Origin: Pycnopodia helianthoides
Lineage: Eukaryota; Echinodermata; Asteroidea; Forcipulatida; Asteriidae
Direction of reading: 5' to 3'
DNA: 64,000 bases
NCBI GenBank assembly: GCA_032158295.1
Contig: CM063248.1
Span: 11,794,657 to 11,858,656 of the forward strand
Shown one piece after another: positions 27,701 to 34,213 of this stretch. The stretch's first letter is position 1. Each line of letters opens with the position of its first letter. The notes under the pieces are model-generated. The model was not told where the DNA came from. It saw only the letters and a program-made list of their open reading frames with translations, and did no database searches. Both the position numbers and the translations under genes were made by a program.

Positions 27701-30700
27701 ATCCAACCAGCGGGAAGTAGTTAAAACAATAATCTAAAAACTGTAAATACTCTTTTCAAGGTAATGGACACCATTCATTTTGGGTCGTGCATTCCATTCC
27801 ATGGGGGTAGGGGCGGGTCATGGGCTTGAATCCCATGAGGGTGACCTATGAACTTTTTTCCCACAGGGCTCAAAAAGCACTGAGTATACTGTACTCAGCA
27901 CACATTAGTGTGTAGGTAAAGGCAAAATAATAAATACCAAATTAGTGCAATTAATAATCAACTGGACAAATAGCTCTGTTCAACAATGAGGTCAATTTGC
28001 AAATAAAAACAAAAGAACTAATTTTCCTACATTTCCTTTAATAAAATTTACAGAACATCTCAGGAAAAAAAGGACAGAACAAGACGAGCTAATCACCTTC
28101 TTTCCTTTGGACTTGTCCTTGATGATGATGTCACTCTCTTGTTGTTCTGCCTTCTTGTCGATCTCGTCTTCACCCTCAGGCTCCTCAGGGAAGACCGGAG
28201 GACAGCCAAACTCGGCCATCTCTCTCTTCAGCTTGTCAGCGCAAGCCTGAACAGAATACAGATTACAAAAAATGAGCTTTCATTTGAAGGCTCAGAGTAT
28301 GCTTCATCACTGATGCCTCATCTGAAAATTCCTCAAAAATGGCTCACAAGCTTGGGTTTCATTCTTGACCCAGAACTTCTCAGATGTTACAATTCAGGAG
28401 GTTTACCGACTCTAGATGCATCACCATAACTACACAACTACAAGTTTAGACACAATTCACCCCTTAACATGGTCAGCCATTTGCATGTGGAGCCTCGAAT
28501 TGGGGACAACAGTGAATAGAAGCATTATTTTTGATGAAGATTTTCTTACCTTGATTGGCATTCCAGTACAATGGAAGGCAAACGGGAACAGACAACGCTT
28601 TCCCTTCAAACGCTGGTAGGCAACAGAAAACTGCCAGAAAAAATCAAACACAAACTTATAACTGGTTACAGTTGAGTATTTTCTACTTAAACTGTTGGAA
28701 CTGGAACCAATGAGGACTTGAAAAGAAAATAGTCTGGTACCTTGTTGTTGAAGGAGAATTTCTATTGTATGTATTGCATACAGTGCAGGGAACATGACAA
28801 GATGTTGGATGCATAGCAACGATCAACAAACGGAGCATCAATCGCTGAGTGAATGATAAATGATTTCATCCTCCACCAAACTTGAAACCTTGACGGCAAT
28901 TGGTCAACGTCTTTGCAATATTACACAAATATTGGATGCATATAAGGTGCAACCCTGCCCACACACTCAGATGTGCATTTCCAAATATTCATCATTGTTT
29001 TACCTCCACAATGGTAGTGGGATGACGACGATGCATAAGGTCTGTAAAAAATATTTTTTCAATATGAACGTTTTTGTTGTGTCCTTTTTTTCTCTGCTGC
29101 AAGTTTGCTGGAAGATAAATTTGTAATCACATGCTCAAGCAGTACAGAAAATGGGATACATACCATATTCAAATGGGCCTTTTGCCTCACTGCATATGGG
29201 ATGCAGAAGCACTGTTAATTTTGTTTGTATTTCAATTGCGCTTGTTGAATAACTGATAGTATCAACAAAAACAATTTACTGAATGAATTTTCGTCCCAGT
29301 TCAAACGTTTCTTTCCACTTAATCAGCATTCTCCCTTAACAGTGGTCAGCTGGCCGAACACCAGTTAAAACACCTGAGGACCAGTCAGAATTCTGTCCAA
29401 TTGGTCCTGCTGGCTAGTTTATTGCTTCCCATTGCTACATGTAAACCACTTACATACTAGTTCAAATTACAAGTCCCATGCTCATGACAATGTTGAAAGA
29501 AAACCTTAAACTAAGGACCAGTGAAAAATCCGGTGGACTCGTGACGTGACAAGCTAACTGGTCCTGCTGGCTAGTGACTAAAAAACAGTAAGAGCAAATC
29601 CTGTTAATTCTCTACACTTTCTTTTTCTATCCCTTTTGATGCCTGAACCTTGAGCGGCCTTGTGTGCCTTGTGATGGGCTAATTCCATTTAAAAAAACAA
29701 AACAAATGAAACATGCAATGATTAACATCAATTTAGTAAAATTGCCCCAAGATTAGGAGATATAAGATTATTCTACACTCACCTCACATTTGGACAGTGA
29801 GAATGTGTGGCCCAAGTGAAGCCTGCCGTTCATATAGGGATATGGGAAGGTCACCATGTACTTATCCTTCCTGGAAAGAAATGAGAGAGAGATGCGAGAA
29901 AATGGTCATGAGTGAACGACATCAACTACACATAATCTGGGCATCATTTTGGGCATCAGGCTGGCTCAGTGGTTTCTTTCACTGCTTTTCACCTCTGTGG
30001 ACCTCGGTTCGAATCCCACCTCAGACCAAGAAAATGGAACACCCATACAATAGAGAAGATTTTCCCTTTCACCAAAAGCATGGTACTGTGATACCTGGGG
30101 TGGGTTTTCGCAGTCGTGACCAATAACTGTTTCGGCTGACTTGGCCGTTGGGCAATGACCGAAACAGTTATTGGTTATGGCCGCGAAAAATGCACCTCTG
30201 ACTCATTGGAGTGGCAACATGTCACCCAGCGCCTTCAGTGAAGGTGCAACATCATTAGAATTTACAACAAAGATCTGGGCCCAATTTCATAAAGCCGCTT
30301 AAATACCCGATCCAATGGAGTGGCAACATGTCCCCCAGTGCCTTCAGTGAATGTGCAACATCATTAGAATCTACAACAGAGATCTGGGCTCAATTTCATA
30401 GAGCTGCTTAAGCAGCAAACATTGCTTAGAAATTTTCTGCTAAGCAAAAAGAAGCAGGATACCAGTCATAAATTGTACATGTGGATTGCTTATTTGGCCG
30501 GTAACCTTATTCTGGTAAGCATGTTTTTGTTATGCTAAGCTACTTTTTGTGCTTCAGCAGCTCCGCTTACCCTGGAATTCTGCACTTACGGCCCATAGTA
30601 GTACACGCTTTACAGGGTGTCGTAAGCACAGAATTCTGTGGTAAGCAGTGCCATGAAATGGGGGCCCAGTGGTGTTGGTTCTTACCCAGGACCTTTGACC

Positions 30701-30828
30701 CCGCTCGGTGCATCCTCCTCAAAGATCTTCTCTCGATCCCATCGTTCCCGAATGGTTTTCTCAATCTCTATGAGAGTGCGGACCTTGGCGGTGCCCTTAC
30801 GCCGTACCTCGCTGCTGACGTCAGCCAT
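443..30828 (-). CDS. LARS1: Cytosolic leucyl-tRNA synthetase, 20 exons, C-terminus beyond left edge
   Basis: Charges tRNA-Leu with leucine in the cytosol; in vertebrates it also acts as a leucine sensor for mTORC1. I joined 20 exons (listed separately) from the ATG at 30828-30826 down to 443; every junction has GT and AG and the phases agree, giving 1,075 codons. Class I signatures: HLGH (HIGH) at residues 66-69 and KMSKS at 727-731. The CP1 editing domain (about 255-530) has the threonine-rich AATLRPET near 301-308 and the aspartate motif SDSPDD at 404-409, so post-transfer editing should work. The catalytic-core segment WYLDYG is at 540-545. Human LARS1 has about 1,176 residues and similarity runs throughout, so about 100 C-terminal residues should lie left of base 443. 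I see no stop, frameshift or lost motif. It is divergent from the polyketide synthase. Introns total about 27 kb and are full of repeats. Identification is from remembered family sequence. Confidence 0.97.
771..845 (-). repeat. tRNA-derived SINE head
   Basis: On the minus strand GTGGTCTAGTGGTA (box A-like) is followed by GGTTCGAATCCC (box B). A non-tRNA tail, extending to about 700, recurs near 57180-57330, 8590-8665 and 32350-32405. The spacing is imperfect and there is no closed acceptor stem, so this is a SINE and not a tRNA gene. Confidence 0.7.
1338..1841. promoter_or_regulatory. Cluster of five TGACGTCA (CRE-like) palindromes
   Basis: Perfect TGACGTCA at 1338, 1349, 1484, 1814 and 1834, several next to CACGTGA. 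This octamer is the CREB/ATF site. The cluster lies inside a LARS1 intron in probable repeat DNA, so any enhancer role is inference. Confidence 0.35.
1999..2036. repeat. Palindrome TAGCTGTTTCGC / GCGAAACAGCTA
   Basis: Near-perfect arms read into an AGCGCTACGCT centre. Probably the end of the same foldback element that holds the TGACGTCA sites. Confidence 0.6.
3178..3310 (+). repeat. tRNA-derived SINE, class with AGTTGGTAGAG
   Basis: Starts CAGTTGGTAGAGTG (box A), then ACAGGTTCTACTCCC (decayed box B), with the tail CCCAGTCAGTTTCCCTTGTGG. Sister copies at 18480-18600, 19040-19165 and 60958-61062 share the tail. Confidence 0.75.
4755..5180. repeat. TTAA-flanked MITE, family D copy 1
   Basis: Inverted ends AAGGTAAAGGTCATAGATTG and CAATCTATGACCCTACCTTT. 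Right flank TTAA at 5177-5180; the left flank is ATAA, a probable decayed TTAA. The interior resembles the copies at 26774-27160 and 55958-56338. Confidence 0.7.
6440..6700 (+). repeat. tRNA-Leu-like SINE, divergent copy
   Basis: GAGTGTGGGTTCGAATCCC is followed by ACACTTGTGTCCTTGAGGA and AAGACACTTAACTATAATTG, the same body as the copies at 59465-59880 and 62866-63170. The tail has diverged. Confidence 0.65.
7278..7640. repeat. Minisatellite in LARS1 intron 19
   Basis: Roughly a dozen imperfect units built from TACATGGATCACTCCACTAC and TCAATCAGCAGCTGGATCC in varying order; CACAAAAGATAAATACAAA occurs both inside and at the right end. It stays open in more than one frame only because the unit lacks stops, so it is not a gene. 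Confidence 0.9.
7684..7790. repeat. Short foldback element, family J (old copy)
   Basis: GGCCACGTCTGAATTGGTGG on the left faces CAGCCACTAATTCAAAC on the right. Better copies lie at 33561-33700 and 60609-60753; another decayed one is at 56425-56545. Confidence 0.5.
7817..7921 (-). CDS. LARS1: LARS1 exon 19
   Basis: Residues 1009-1043: [29 protein letters not shown]. 35 codons, phase 0; acceptor TTTGCAG, donor GTAAAT. The intron that follows is 7.3 kb. Confidence 0.93.
8122..8232 (-). CDS. LARS1: LARS1 exon 18
   Basis: Residues 972-1008: FPENKEI, then [14 protein letters not shown]. 37 codons, phase 0; acceptor TTTCAG, donor GTAAGA. Confidence 0.94.
8233..8996. other. LARS1 intron 17
   Basis: Contains a SINE tail fragment (8590-8665) and bases 8680-8830 of a dispersed repeat recurring in direct orientation at 15478-15620 (shared AGCGGATGATTTGGATTGAA). 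The rest is unremarkable. Confidence 0.6.
8997..9104 (-). CDS. LARS1: LARS1 exon 17
   Basis: Residues 936-971: a proline-rich start, then [13 protein letters not shown] and LSTLKKLYD, matching the C-terminal part of animal LARS1. 36 codons, phase 0; acceptor CCCACAG, donor GTAAGT. Confidence 0.94.
9805..10349. repeat. Foldback element with long inverted ends
   Basis: The left arm (9805-9950) contains CTTCAAGGTC and TGATGCACTCATTTTC; the right arm (10205-10349) carries the inverse, ending TTTGACCTTGAAGTCCCTCT. Arms exceed 100 bases with mismatches. The right end touches TTTAA; a related end sits at 3380-3445. Confidence 0.65.
10356..10730. repeat. Minisatellite, GGGAACTGGAGTATTGA unit
   Basis: About 20 imperfect units of 17-19 bases; the most regular are three GTATACAGGGAACTGGA units near the right end. 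Purine-rich on the plus strand. Intronic. Confidence 0.92.
10878..11018 (-). CDS. LARS1: LARS1 exon 16
   Basis: Residues 889-935: [25 protein letters not shown] and a basic MVPPKGK end. 47 codons, phase 0; acceptor TTTGTAG, donor GTAAGG. Confidence 0.94.
11636..11901. repeat. Foldback element with ACATCCAAGTAGATC ends
   Basis: Left end ACATCCAAGTAGATCTTTGT, right end ACAAGGATCTACTTGGGTGT, inverse of each other with few changes. A similar right end lies near 19980-20010. Confidence 0.7.
11971..12028. repeat. Four perfect copies of GGCATAATGGTCAA
   Basis: A 14-base unit repeated four times without a mismatch; a short, probably young, tandem array in an intron. Confidence 0.95.
12055..12350 (-). 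repeat. tRNA-Leu-like SINE in LARS1 intron
   Basis: On the minus strand GTGGCCGAGTGGTTAAGAGC, an anticodon-arm-like ACTCAAACTC and GTGGGTTCGAGTCC resemble tRNA-Leu with its long variable arm. Then come ACTTGTAACTTAAAAGCAAG and GAACCCAGAACGC, the body of this SINE class. Transcribed in the same direction as LARS1. Confidence 0.75.
12416..12556 (-). CDS. LARS1: LARS1 exon 15
   Basis: Residues 842-888: [35 protein letters not shown], the helical anticodon-binding domain. 47 codons, phase 0; acceptor CTGTCCAG, donor GTAAGT. Confidence 0.95.
13200..13462 (-). repeat. tRNA-derived SINE, GGTTTTCCTCCC class
   Basis: The minus strand begins GTTGGTGTAGTGGTATCTTG, then a decayed box B (CCAGTTCAAATCACA), then TCTGGGGTTTTCCTCCCACA. 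A distant relative with the same internal CCTCCC motif is at 34663-34925. Confidence 0.65.
13481..13660. repeat. Perfect 90-base tandem duplication
   Basis: 13481-13570 and 13571-13660 read identical, each ending GTCTGTGTGTGTAAGCAT. It starts directly at the edge of the neighbouring SINE and ends at the edge of the next foldback element. Identity suggests a recent duplication or an assembly artefact. Confidence 0.95.
13662..13851. repeat. Foldback element with GTGTGGACCTGAGAACA ends
   Basis: Left end ACATATAAGTGTGGACCTGA, right end TCAGGTCCACACTTCGTATG. Similar sequence recurs at 13857-14030 and 26067-26260. Confidence 0.7.
14490..14767 (-). CDS. LARS1: LARS1 exon 14
   Basis: Residues 749-841: [33 protein letters not shown] and [10 protein letters not shown], the start of the tRNA anticodon-binding helical domain. 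Acceptor GATCAG, donor GTCAGT; ends in phase 0. Confidence 0.96.
14768..16162. other. LARS1 intron 13
   Basis: 15478-15620 is a dispersed repeat shared with 8680-8830. The rest (AT-rich 14820-15160; 15620-16160) shows no coding or clear repeat structure. Confidence 0.55.
16163..16500 (-). CDS. LARS1: LARS1 exon 13, KMSKS motif
   Basis: Residues 636-748. [26 protein letters not shown] and [22 protein letters not shown] at 727-731 is the second class I signature and stabilises the adenylation transition state. The largest LARS1 exon here; donor GTAAGA, phase 1. Confidence 0.97.
16501..17166. other. LARS1 intron 12
   Basis: 16660-16795 is a foldback element (GGGGCAAACTTTTACACAG facing AGAAAAGCTTGCCC), with a second copy at about 24028-24170. 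16880-17130 is repeat-like sequence with a counterpart near 58590-58720. Confidence 0.5.
17167..17305 (-). CDS. LARS1: LARS1 exon 12
   Basis: Residues 590-635: [20 protein letters not shown] and TVAHLLQDG, part of the catalytic core near the leucine site. Acceptor CATCAG, donor GTAAGT; ends in phase 2. Confidence 0.95.
17306..18376. other. LARS1 intron 11
   Basis: AT-rich to about 17660. SINE tail pieces at 17350-17385 and 17895-17945. 17950-18150 contains inverted segments (AGACGCCATCTTTACGGGCA near 17970 and TGCCCGTAAAGATGGC near 18137), the ends of a foldback element of about 180 bases. Confidence 0.55.
18377..18459 (-). CDS. LARS1: LARS1 exon 11 (short)
   Basis: Completes Leu562 and ends one base into codon 590. 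Reads EETKRNF, then [14 protein letters not shown], the conserved core segment before the WDE stretch. 83 bases, between acceptor GTTCAG and donor GTGAGT; found by following the reading frame and family similarity. Confidence 0.94.
18480..18600 (-). repeat. tRNA-derived SINE, AGTTGGTAGAG class
   Basis: Minus-strand copy: GGTTCAAGTCCCGCTCTTGT, then the tail running to AACTGACGGGGTAAG and AAACCACAAGGAA on the plus strand. Same family as 3178-3310. Confidence 0.75.
18620..18958 (-). repeat. tRNA-Leu-like SINE in LARS1 intron
   Basis: The head at 18840-18958 reads, on the minus strand, GTCGTGGCTAAGCAGATCAG, then ACTCAAGCTCTGG (loop with CAA), then GTGGGTTCGAGTCC. The body continues to AAAACGCAGCTCTGC near 18640, matching the copy at 59465-59880. 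Same orientation as LARS1. Confidence 0.8.
19040..19165 (+). repeat. tRNA-derived SINE, AGTTGGTAGAG class
   Basis: TAGCTCAGTTGGTAGAGCGC, then the tail ending CCCTTGTGGTG. Lies between LARS1 exons 10 and 11; box B has been lost. Confidence 0.7.
19241..19470 (-). CDS. LARS1: LARS1 exon 10
   Basis: Residues 486-561 plus two bases. Contains [19 protein letters not shown] and [18 protein letters not shown]; the last returns the chain to the catalytic core. Acceptor ends ACAAAG; donor GTAAGA. Confidence 0.96.
19637..19960. repeat. MITE family G, CAACCTCGTCCCC ends
   Basis: 324 bases with ends CAACCTCGTCCCC and GGGGATGAGGTTG. Flanks CTTGTGACC and TGTGTGACC agree at 7 of 9 bases, an old 9-base target duplication. 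Inverted relative to the copy at 44932-45254. In LARS1 intron 9. Confidence 0.8.
20076..20270 (-). CDS. LARS1: LARS1 exon 9
   Basis: Residues 421-485: RAKYGLKD, a proline and isoleucine run ([10 protein letters not shown]), [16 protein letters not shown] and YLKGFYEG, all typical of LARS1. 65 codons, phase 0; donor GTAAGA. Confidence 0.96.
20271..20890. other. LARS1 intron 8
   Basis: 20366-20520 contains a run of 10 C with paired AGCTTCCATCC and AGCCTAGCTTCCCACC segments. Otherwise no structure recognised. Confidence 0.5.
20891..21055 (-). CDS. LARS1: LARS1 exon 8, editing aspartate
   Basis: Residues 366-420. [11 protein letters not shown] is followed by [13 protein letters not shown], holding the aspartate that binds the amino group of the misacylated residue in the editing pocket. 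55 codons, phase 0. The donor GTCATC is non-consensus beyond GT, but both neighbouring exons fit this border. Confidence 0.93.
21136..21331. repeat. TTAA-flanked MITE, family C
   Basis: 196 bases, TTAA at both ends, inverted ends AGGGACACGTTGCCTT and AAGGCAACGTGTCCCT; the interior is also inverted (CATAACAAATGCTTTC against GCGTTTGTTATGAAAT). Confidence 0.85.
21254..22003. repeat. Tandem duplication, 363/387 bases, LARS1 intron 7
   Basis: 21254-21616 is repeated at 21617-22003 with few changes. Each unit includes the right end of a family C MITE plus unique DNA (TGGTAAGTGTGTAAACGCTG). The second unit has extra bases (AGCACGATCGCCCAATCC) that look like MITE sequence lost from the first unit. 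Confidence 0.9.
22557..22782 (-). CDS. LARS1: LARS1 exon 7, editing domain
   Basis: Completes residue 290 and runs to 365. Contains [20 protein letters not shown], the threonine-rich region of the CP1 editing site that hydrolyses mischarged tRNA. Acceptor ACGCAG, donor GTATGA; ends in phase 0. Confidence 0.96.
22894..22967. repeat. Perfect 29-base inverted repeat, 16-base spacer
   Basis: Arms 22894-22922 and 22939-22967 are exact reverse complements (starting TTAAGATCAACCTTAGC); the spacer is TGGCCCCTGGGGCTTG. The LARS1 pre-mRNA would fold here into a long hairpin. Confidence 0.95.
22968..23110. repeat. Foldback element abutting the palindrome
   Basis: Left end TAGACCGTACAAGTCTCGCG, right end CGCACGACTTGCACAGTCTA, inverse of each other with small changes. 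A related end (AATAGACTGTGCAAGTCA) lies at 3522. Confidence 0.65.
24028..24170. repeat. Foldback element, family H
   Basis: GTTCGGGGCAAGCTTTTGTA faces ACAAAAGCTTGCCCAGAAC. Second copy at 16660-16795. Confidence 0.6.
24876..25160. repeat. MITE family A, AGGGCCCAATTTCA ends
   Basis: 285 bases with left end AGGGCCCAATTTCACAGAGC and right end GCGCTATGAAATTGGGCCCT; further inside, CTGCTTAACGG faces CCGTTAAGCAG. No clear target duplication. Related copies or ends: 5215-5290, 30386-30668, 40830-41520, 46400-46572. Confidence 0.85.
25209..25453 (-). CDS. LARS1: LARS1 exon 6
   Basis: Residues 209-289 plus two bases. Begins [11 protein letters not shown] and carries [19 protein letters not shown] and [10 protein letters not shown], leading into the editing domain. 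Donor GTAAGT is consensus; ends in phase 2. Confidence 0.96.
25454..26485. other. LARS1 intron 5
   Basis: 25870-26066 is the second copy of the dispersed repeat at 6000-6225 (shared CCTGTGGAGACA and GGTCTCCATAAGGTAG). 26067-26260 resembles the foldback family at 13662-13851. Short CA-rich runs at 25550 and 25875. Confidence 0.6.
26486..26647 (-). CDS. LARS1: LARS1 exon 5
   Basis: Residues 155-208, with [18 protein letters not shown] and DLHMMGLK as in other animal LARS1 proteins. 54 codons, phase 0; acceptor TTTACAG, donor GTGGGT. Confidence 0.94.
26774..27160. repeat. TTAA-flanked MITE, family D copy 2
   Basis: 387 bases with TTAA at 26774-26777 and 27157-27160. Inside, ACTTACTTGGTAAGAAG and TTCACAGGTTAGTTTTATTG match the copy at 55958-56338. 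In LARS1 intron 4. Confidence 0.85.
27161..28096. other. Remainder of LARS1 intron 4
   Basis: Contains a purine-rich run (27635-27700) but no gene or repeat that I can name. Confidence 0.5.
28097..28246 (-). CDS. LARS1: LARS1 exon 4
   Basis: Residues 105-154, starting [10 protein letters not shown]. Its second half is rich in Glu, Asp and Lys, the usual charged insertion of eukaryotic LARS1. 50 codons, phase 0; acceptor TGTTCAG, donor GTGATT (a slightly weak donor). Confidence 0.94.
28550..28630 (-). CDS. LARS1: LARS1 exon 3
   Basis: Residues 78-104, including [13 protein letters not shown] and HCTGMPIK, part of the Rossmann catalytic core. Exactly 27 codons, phase 0 on both sides; donor GTAAGA. 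Confidence 0.95.
28631..29782. other. LARS1 intron 2
   Basis: 29190-29250 resembles 63865-63925 (GGGATGCAGAAG). 29335-29580 has two related blocks (GGTCCTGCTGGCTAGT at 29403 and 29562). No coding signal. Confidence 0.5.
29783..29870 (-). CDS. LARS1: LARS1 exon 2, HIGH motif
   Basis: Residues 48-77. Contains FPYPYMNG followed by HLGH, the class I synthetase HIGH signature that binds ATP. Acceptor TTTCCAG, donor GTGAGT; it completes the phase-2 codon of exon 1 and ends in phase 0. Confidence 0.95.
29960..30045 (+). repeat. tRNA-like SINE fragment
   Basis: GGCTCAGTGG, then CTCGGTTCGAATCCCACC, resemble boxes A and B. Truncated; in LARS1 intron 1. Confidence 0.5.
30119..30175. repeat. 17-base perfect inverted repeat
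   Basis: ACCAATAACTGTTTCGG (30119-30135) and its exact reverse complement (30159-30175) flank 23 bases. Similar CTGTTTCGG/CCGAAACAG pairs lie at 23404 and 23779, so it is probably the core of a foldback family. Confidence 0.9.
30208..30425. repeat. Tandem duplication of about 109 bases
   Basis: 30208-30316 and 30317-30425 both read GGAGTGGCAACATGTC, then GTGCAACATCATTAGAAT, then the left end of a family A MITE. The element end was duplicated with its flank. Confidence 0.85.
30386..30668. repeat. MITE family A copy next to LARS1 exon 1
   Basis: Left end GGGCTCAATTTCATAGAGCT, right end GTGCCATGAAATGGGGGCCC. Its right end lies 17 bases from the exon 1 border, close to the splice donor. Confidence 0.8.
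30686..30828 (-). CDS. LARS1: LARS1 coding exon 1 (start codon)
   Basis: Encodes residues 1-47 plus two bases. The ATG is at 30828-30826 (ATGG; a T at -3, so a modest Kozak context). It is chosen because the next residues include RKGTAKV, the conserved N-terminus of animal LARS1. Donor GTAAGA begins at 30685. A MITE-like repeat ends only 17 bases beyond the exon border (at 30668). Confidence 0.93.
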
Positions 30829-30845
30829 GGATGACGAGTGACAAC
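30829..30845 (-). promoter_or_regulatory. LARS1: Possible LARS1 5' UTR before start ATG
   Basis: Reading the minus strand, TTTGTCAGCAG stands 17 bases before the ATG and looks like a splice acceptor. If used, an untranslated first exon lies upstream; a good donor (AAAG then GTAAGA) ends at 31848. Inference only. Confidence 0.35.
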
Positions 30846-32595
30846 CTGCTGACAAATTGTGAAAGTTAAGTTATATTCATCAGCAAGTAAGATCAGCAAG
30901 TAAGATCAGCAAGAATAACTTAAATAGGCATTTTCAGTCCCAATTCAAACAATATTATTGCAAAATATCCAACAAGTCCCCCTATGATTAGAATGAGTTA
31001 TGCAGGTTCAGCAGTCTGCCCCTCAGTCGGCTACAACCGGAGTAACTGCAAAGACAGTATGTAGCTCTTGGTAACATCTTTTAGACCTAAGAGGTACGAC
31101 CATGGAGGAATTTCCTTCCTCCATGGTACGACGGACCAGATGTTCAAATATGGCAATGTGGTAGAAGACGATCCGGAGTCGATCTTGTTCTGCATCACCT
31201 GATACATGAAATACAATGGATCCACTCGGCATGGACGTATGAGGGAGAGGGGTTGATTTGCCGGCATTTTTTGCTTCCTCTGTCCAATTTGTGTTCTTCT
31301 TGCAGTTGCCCCATCTGCCCCCCTGGGTCATATACCCATGCCACTCAGCCTGCCAAAGAGTAGGCAGGCAGTATGACTTTTCTCTCTTTGTACACCCAAT
31401 TTGAACTTTGGGATATTTAAAGTGGATGTTAAGTGGTGTTGTTACTAAACTAAACTACATTATTTTTATATAGTGTTACAAAAAAACAAACAACAAATGT
31501 AATTTGCAACACAACAAAACGATCACAACGAAAGTAACTAATATCATGATTTATCATAGAATAGATACTGCATTAATCCGGTGACTTGTCCCTGCTCTTT
31601 TCAGTGAGTAAAAACATAAGAATTACTTGCGTTTTTAGTACGTGCGCAAGTGCTAATGAATAGGTTAAATTTATACAGCGTATTCCATCCATCAATCATA
31701 CATTCATCATTGTCCGAAAATTGGGCGTAAAGGCTGGCTTCGGGTCCTGTCTGTTACTGTTAGTGTTATGAACCATCCAACTACATAACAAAAACCCGAG
31801 TAAAAGAAAGCGGGAAGCCACGTTTAATATTCCCTACTTTTTCTTACCTTTACCTGTTCAGAATGTCAAGATTTTGATCAAAAACTTTAATGTAACTTCA
31901 GCATGTGAAAAAGGAACTGACGACGACGTGCATGCAAGTGCACTGATGCAATCGTCAACAGCGCCCCCAAGAGTTATAATATGATGAACTTAATTCGGCC
32001 TTTTAAATGGCCGTGTGGGAATCGGGTTGGGTGGAGGACATTGCAGGGGGACTTAACTAATTAGTTTGACAAGAAAAGATGATTGTAATCATCAACAAGT
32101 GACAAAGCATAAGCACAATTACGACTTTTAATTATTTATAATATTTTCTTAGTTGGAAGGTGCGATCCCCGGAGCGGTCTATTTCGCCTCGTGAAAACGA
32201 ACGCACCGGTGTTCACCTCGGGAGTCGTAATTTCAACCATAGCACTCAAAGTAGTCAATAAATTATATGTATGCTTCGCCTGAAAACGGACAAAAATAGA
32301 TGTTAAATTTGCATCGGGGATAACTAAAATTATTGTGTGTTTTACCCACACACCGTATACTCAGTGATTTTCCGAGTTCCGTGTTAAAAATCAACAGGCA
32401 TATCATTCTAATGGAAAACAAAAAAGAAACGAAAGAGAAAATTGCTGACTACGGACGTTGTCTATGAGATGAATGAAAAAGCTCATTAATTTAAGGTGCT
32501 CTACCGTTTAAATAACTTTGTGCGTCCCCGAGTTACTGCTGGCTCAATGAATTGGCGCCTTTACCTTCATACTATTACTAGATCACTTGGTTGAG

Positions 32596-33112
32596 GTGCA
32601 GCGGCGGCGCTACGGGGGGGGGGGGGCACGGGGTGGGGGTGGGGGAAAATGCCCCCCAGTAATTTGTTTTGCCCCCCAGTTTCCCCCAGTTTTTTCCCCG
32701 ATGGCGGAAATTGAGTTTAATCCCAAACGATTGCACCCAATTTGTTACAATGTTGTTTGCGCTGTAAATAATAATATTAATTTCATCCATCATAATTAGC
32801 TGTCACCATAAAAAAAGCCCAATACGCTTTCCATCTCCGGCAATGTTAATAAAATGTGGATTTATTTATCTGTACAAGCTTGGAAACTTGCTATAAATAG
32901 AAATGCATTGTCTGCCCAAAACCGTAAGCAGCCATTGTACACGCAGTTCGCACAACACGTCACATTCACACAGTGCAAAATCTTATTTCTGGAGTGAATT
33001 GTAGGCGTATACAGTACATTATAGACTTTTGTTTGCCCCCCCCCTAAATTGAAGTTTGCCCCCCTCTTGCCCCCCCCCAGATTAACAGGTCTGATGCCGC
33101 CGCTGGTGAGGT
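32596..33112. repeat. Element with G-run and C-run ends
   Basis: Left end GTGCAGCGGCGGCGC, then 13 consecutive G and several more G-runs; right end several C-runs, then ATGCCGCCGCTGG. The ends are loosely inverted, suggesting a foldback element with strong G-quadruplex potential on both arms. A C-run relative is near 62205-62345. Confidence 0.6.
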
Positions 33113-33560
33113 GAGGCAACGCCCTCTCATTTCCAATTATCGTGTCGAAATTTACATTCACGGAGTTATGACGAATGCCTCACCATTCCCACACCCCACG
33201 AAAATTTCGGTTTTTATCCACGTGGTCAACGGAGTTATCTTTAAAGACGATATTTTGGCAGGAGAGTAAATTGAAAAACACAAACGGGCAGTATAAATTT
33301 GTACACATCCTGATAGAAGCAATCACCAAGAAAACTTGACGACTGAAGACGCTCAGAGCATACTGATTGAAACGTCGACTTGTCAAACCACCGGGTTTTT
33401 TTCAGAGCCATCACAACTCATGGAGAGATTTATGTAAATAGTGTCAACGCAAACATCACTTGATTAAAAATTGTTTTAATTTCGGGAATCATTACAAACC
33501 CTTGTTAAATTGTTCCTATACAAGAAAATTAATACCAGCACAAACTTGATTCTGGTATAT

Positions 33561-33700
33561 GGCCGTGTCCGAACTAGCGGCTACACGGCTACGGCTGGAC
33601 CACACAGTGCGTCATAATGTGTTGAAGTATAGGATATCCTTCGCAACACTCTTAGCAACAGTCGTAGCCGTAGCTGTAGCCGGCAATTCGGATGCTGCCC
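33561..33700. repeat. Foldback element, family J
   Basis: GGCCGTGTCCGAACTAGCGG faces CCGGCAATTCGGATGCTGCC; inside, CTACGGCT faces AGCCGTAG. Same family as 60609-60753. Confidence 0.75.
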
Positions 33701-33818
33701 AAGTCTCTATCTTGCCCAATAAACCCGTATAATAAAATGTAAGCGTGTTATCCATTTTGTCTTGCGAGCGTAACATCGGATTGTTTGAAGTGATCACACG
33801 AAAGGTTGTTTTGTAATC

Positions 33819-34213
33819 TTAAAGGAACATTACAGAATTGGTAAGAAAAAACTTGTAAAATATACTTTTGATCACAGATTTACATAAAACTTACACGGTC
33901 TAATGATGATGATGATAGTAGAAAATATCCTTTGACATATTTCTGTCTGAAATGCCATATTTGATGAGAAATGAATAAACTAATTTTCCGATTGGAGTTT
34001 ATCGCTCAGTGAGCGTTTTATTCATTTGTTGAATCTATACGATTTCATGCAAATGTGTAATCGGGTTTTCACTATTTTCTCGTGACCCAGATGGCCGATC
34101 GATCTCAAACTTCTACAGGTTTGTCAGTTTATGTATATGGTGGATTACATAAAGTGCTTAAACTGCCAGCAACTGTTTTGTTAGCAAAAACCAATTCTGT
34201 AATGTTCCTATAG
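33819..34213. repeat. TTAA-type MITE, family E copy 1
   Basis: Ends AAGGAACATTACAGAATTGG and CCAATTCTGTAATGTTCCTA; left TTAA intact, right flank changed to TATA. Nearly the same sequence as 42821-43205. Confidence 0.9.

Noticed and set aside
33330..33400. CTGAAGA ... GAAACGTCG, also ribozyme-like
   Set aside because: The core heptamer fits, but the helix between the two core strands does not form properly; more likely the end of a retroelement.
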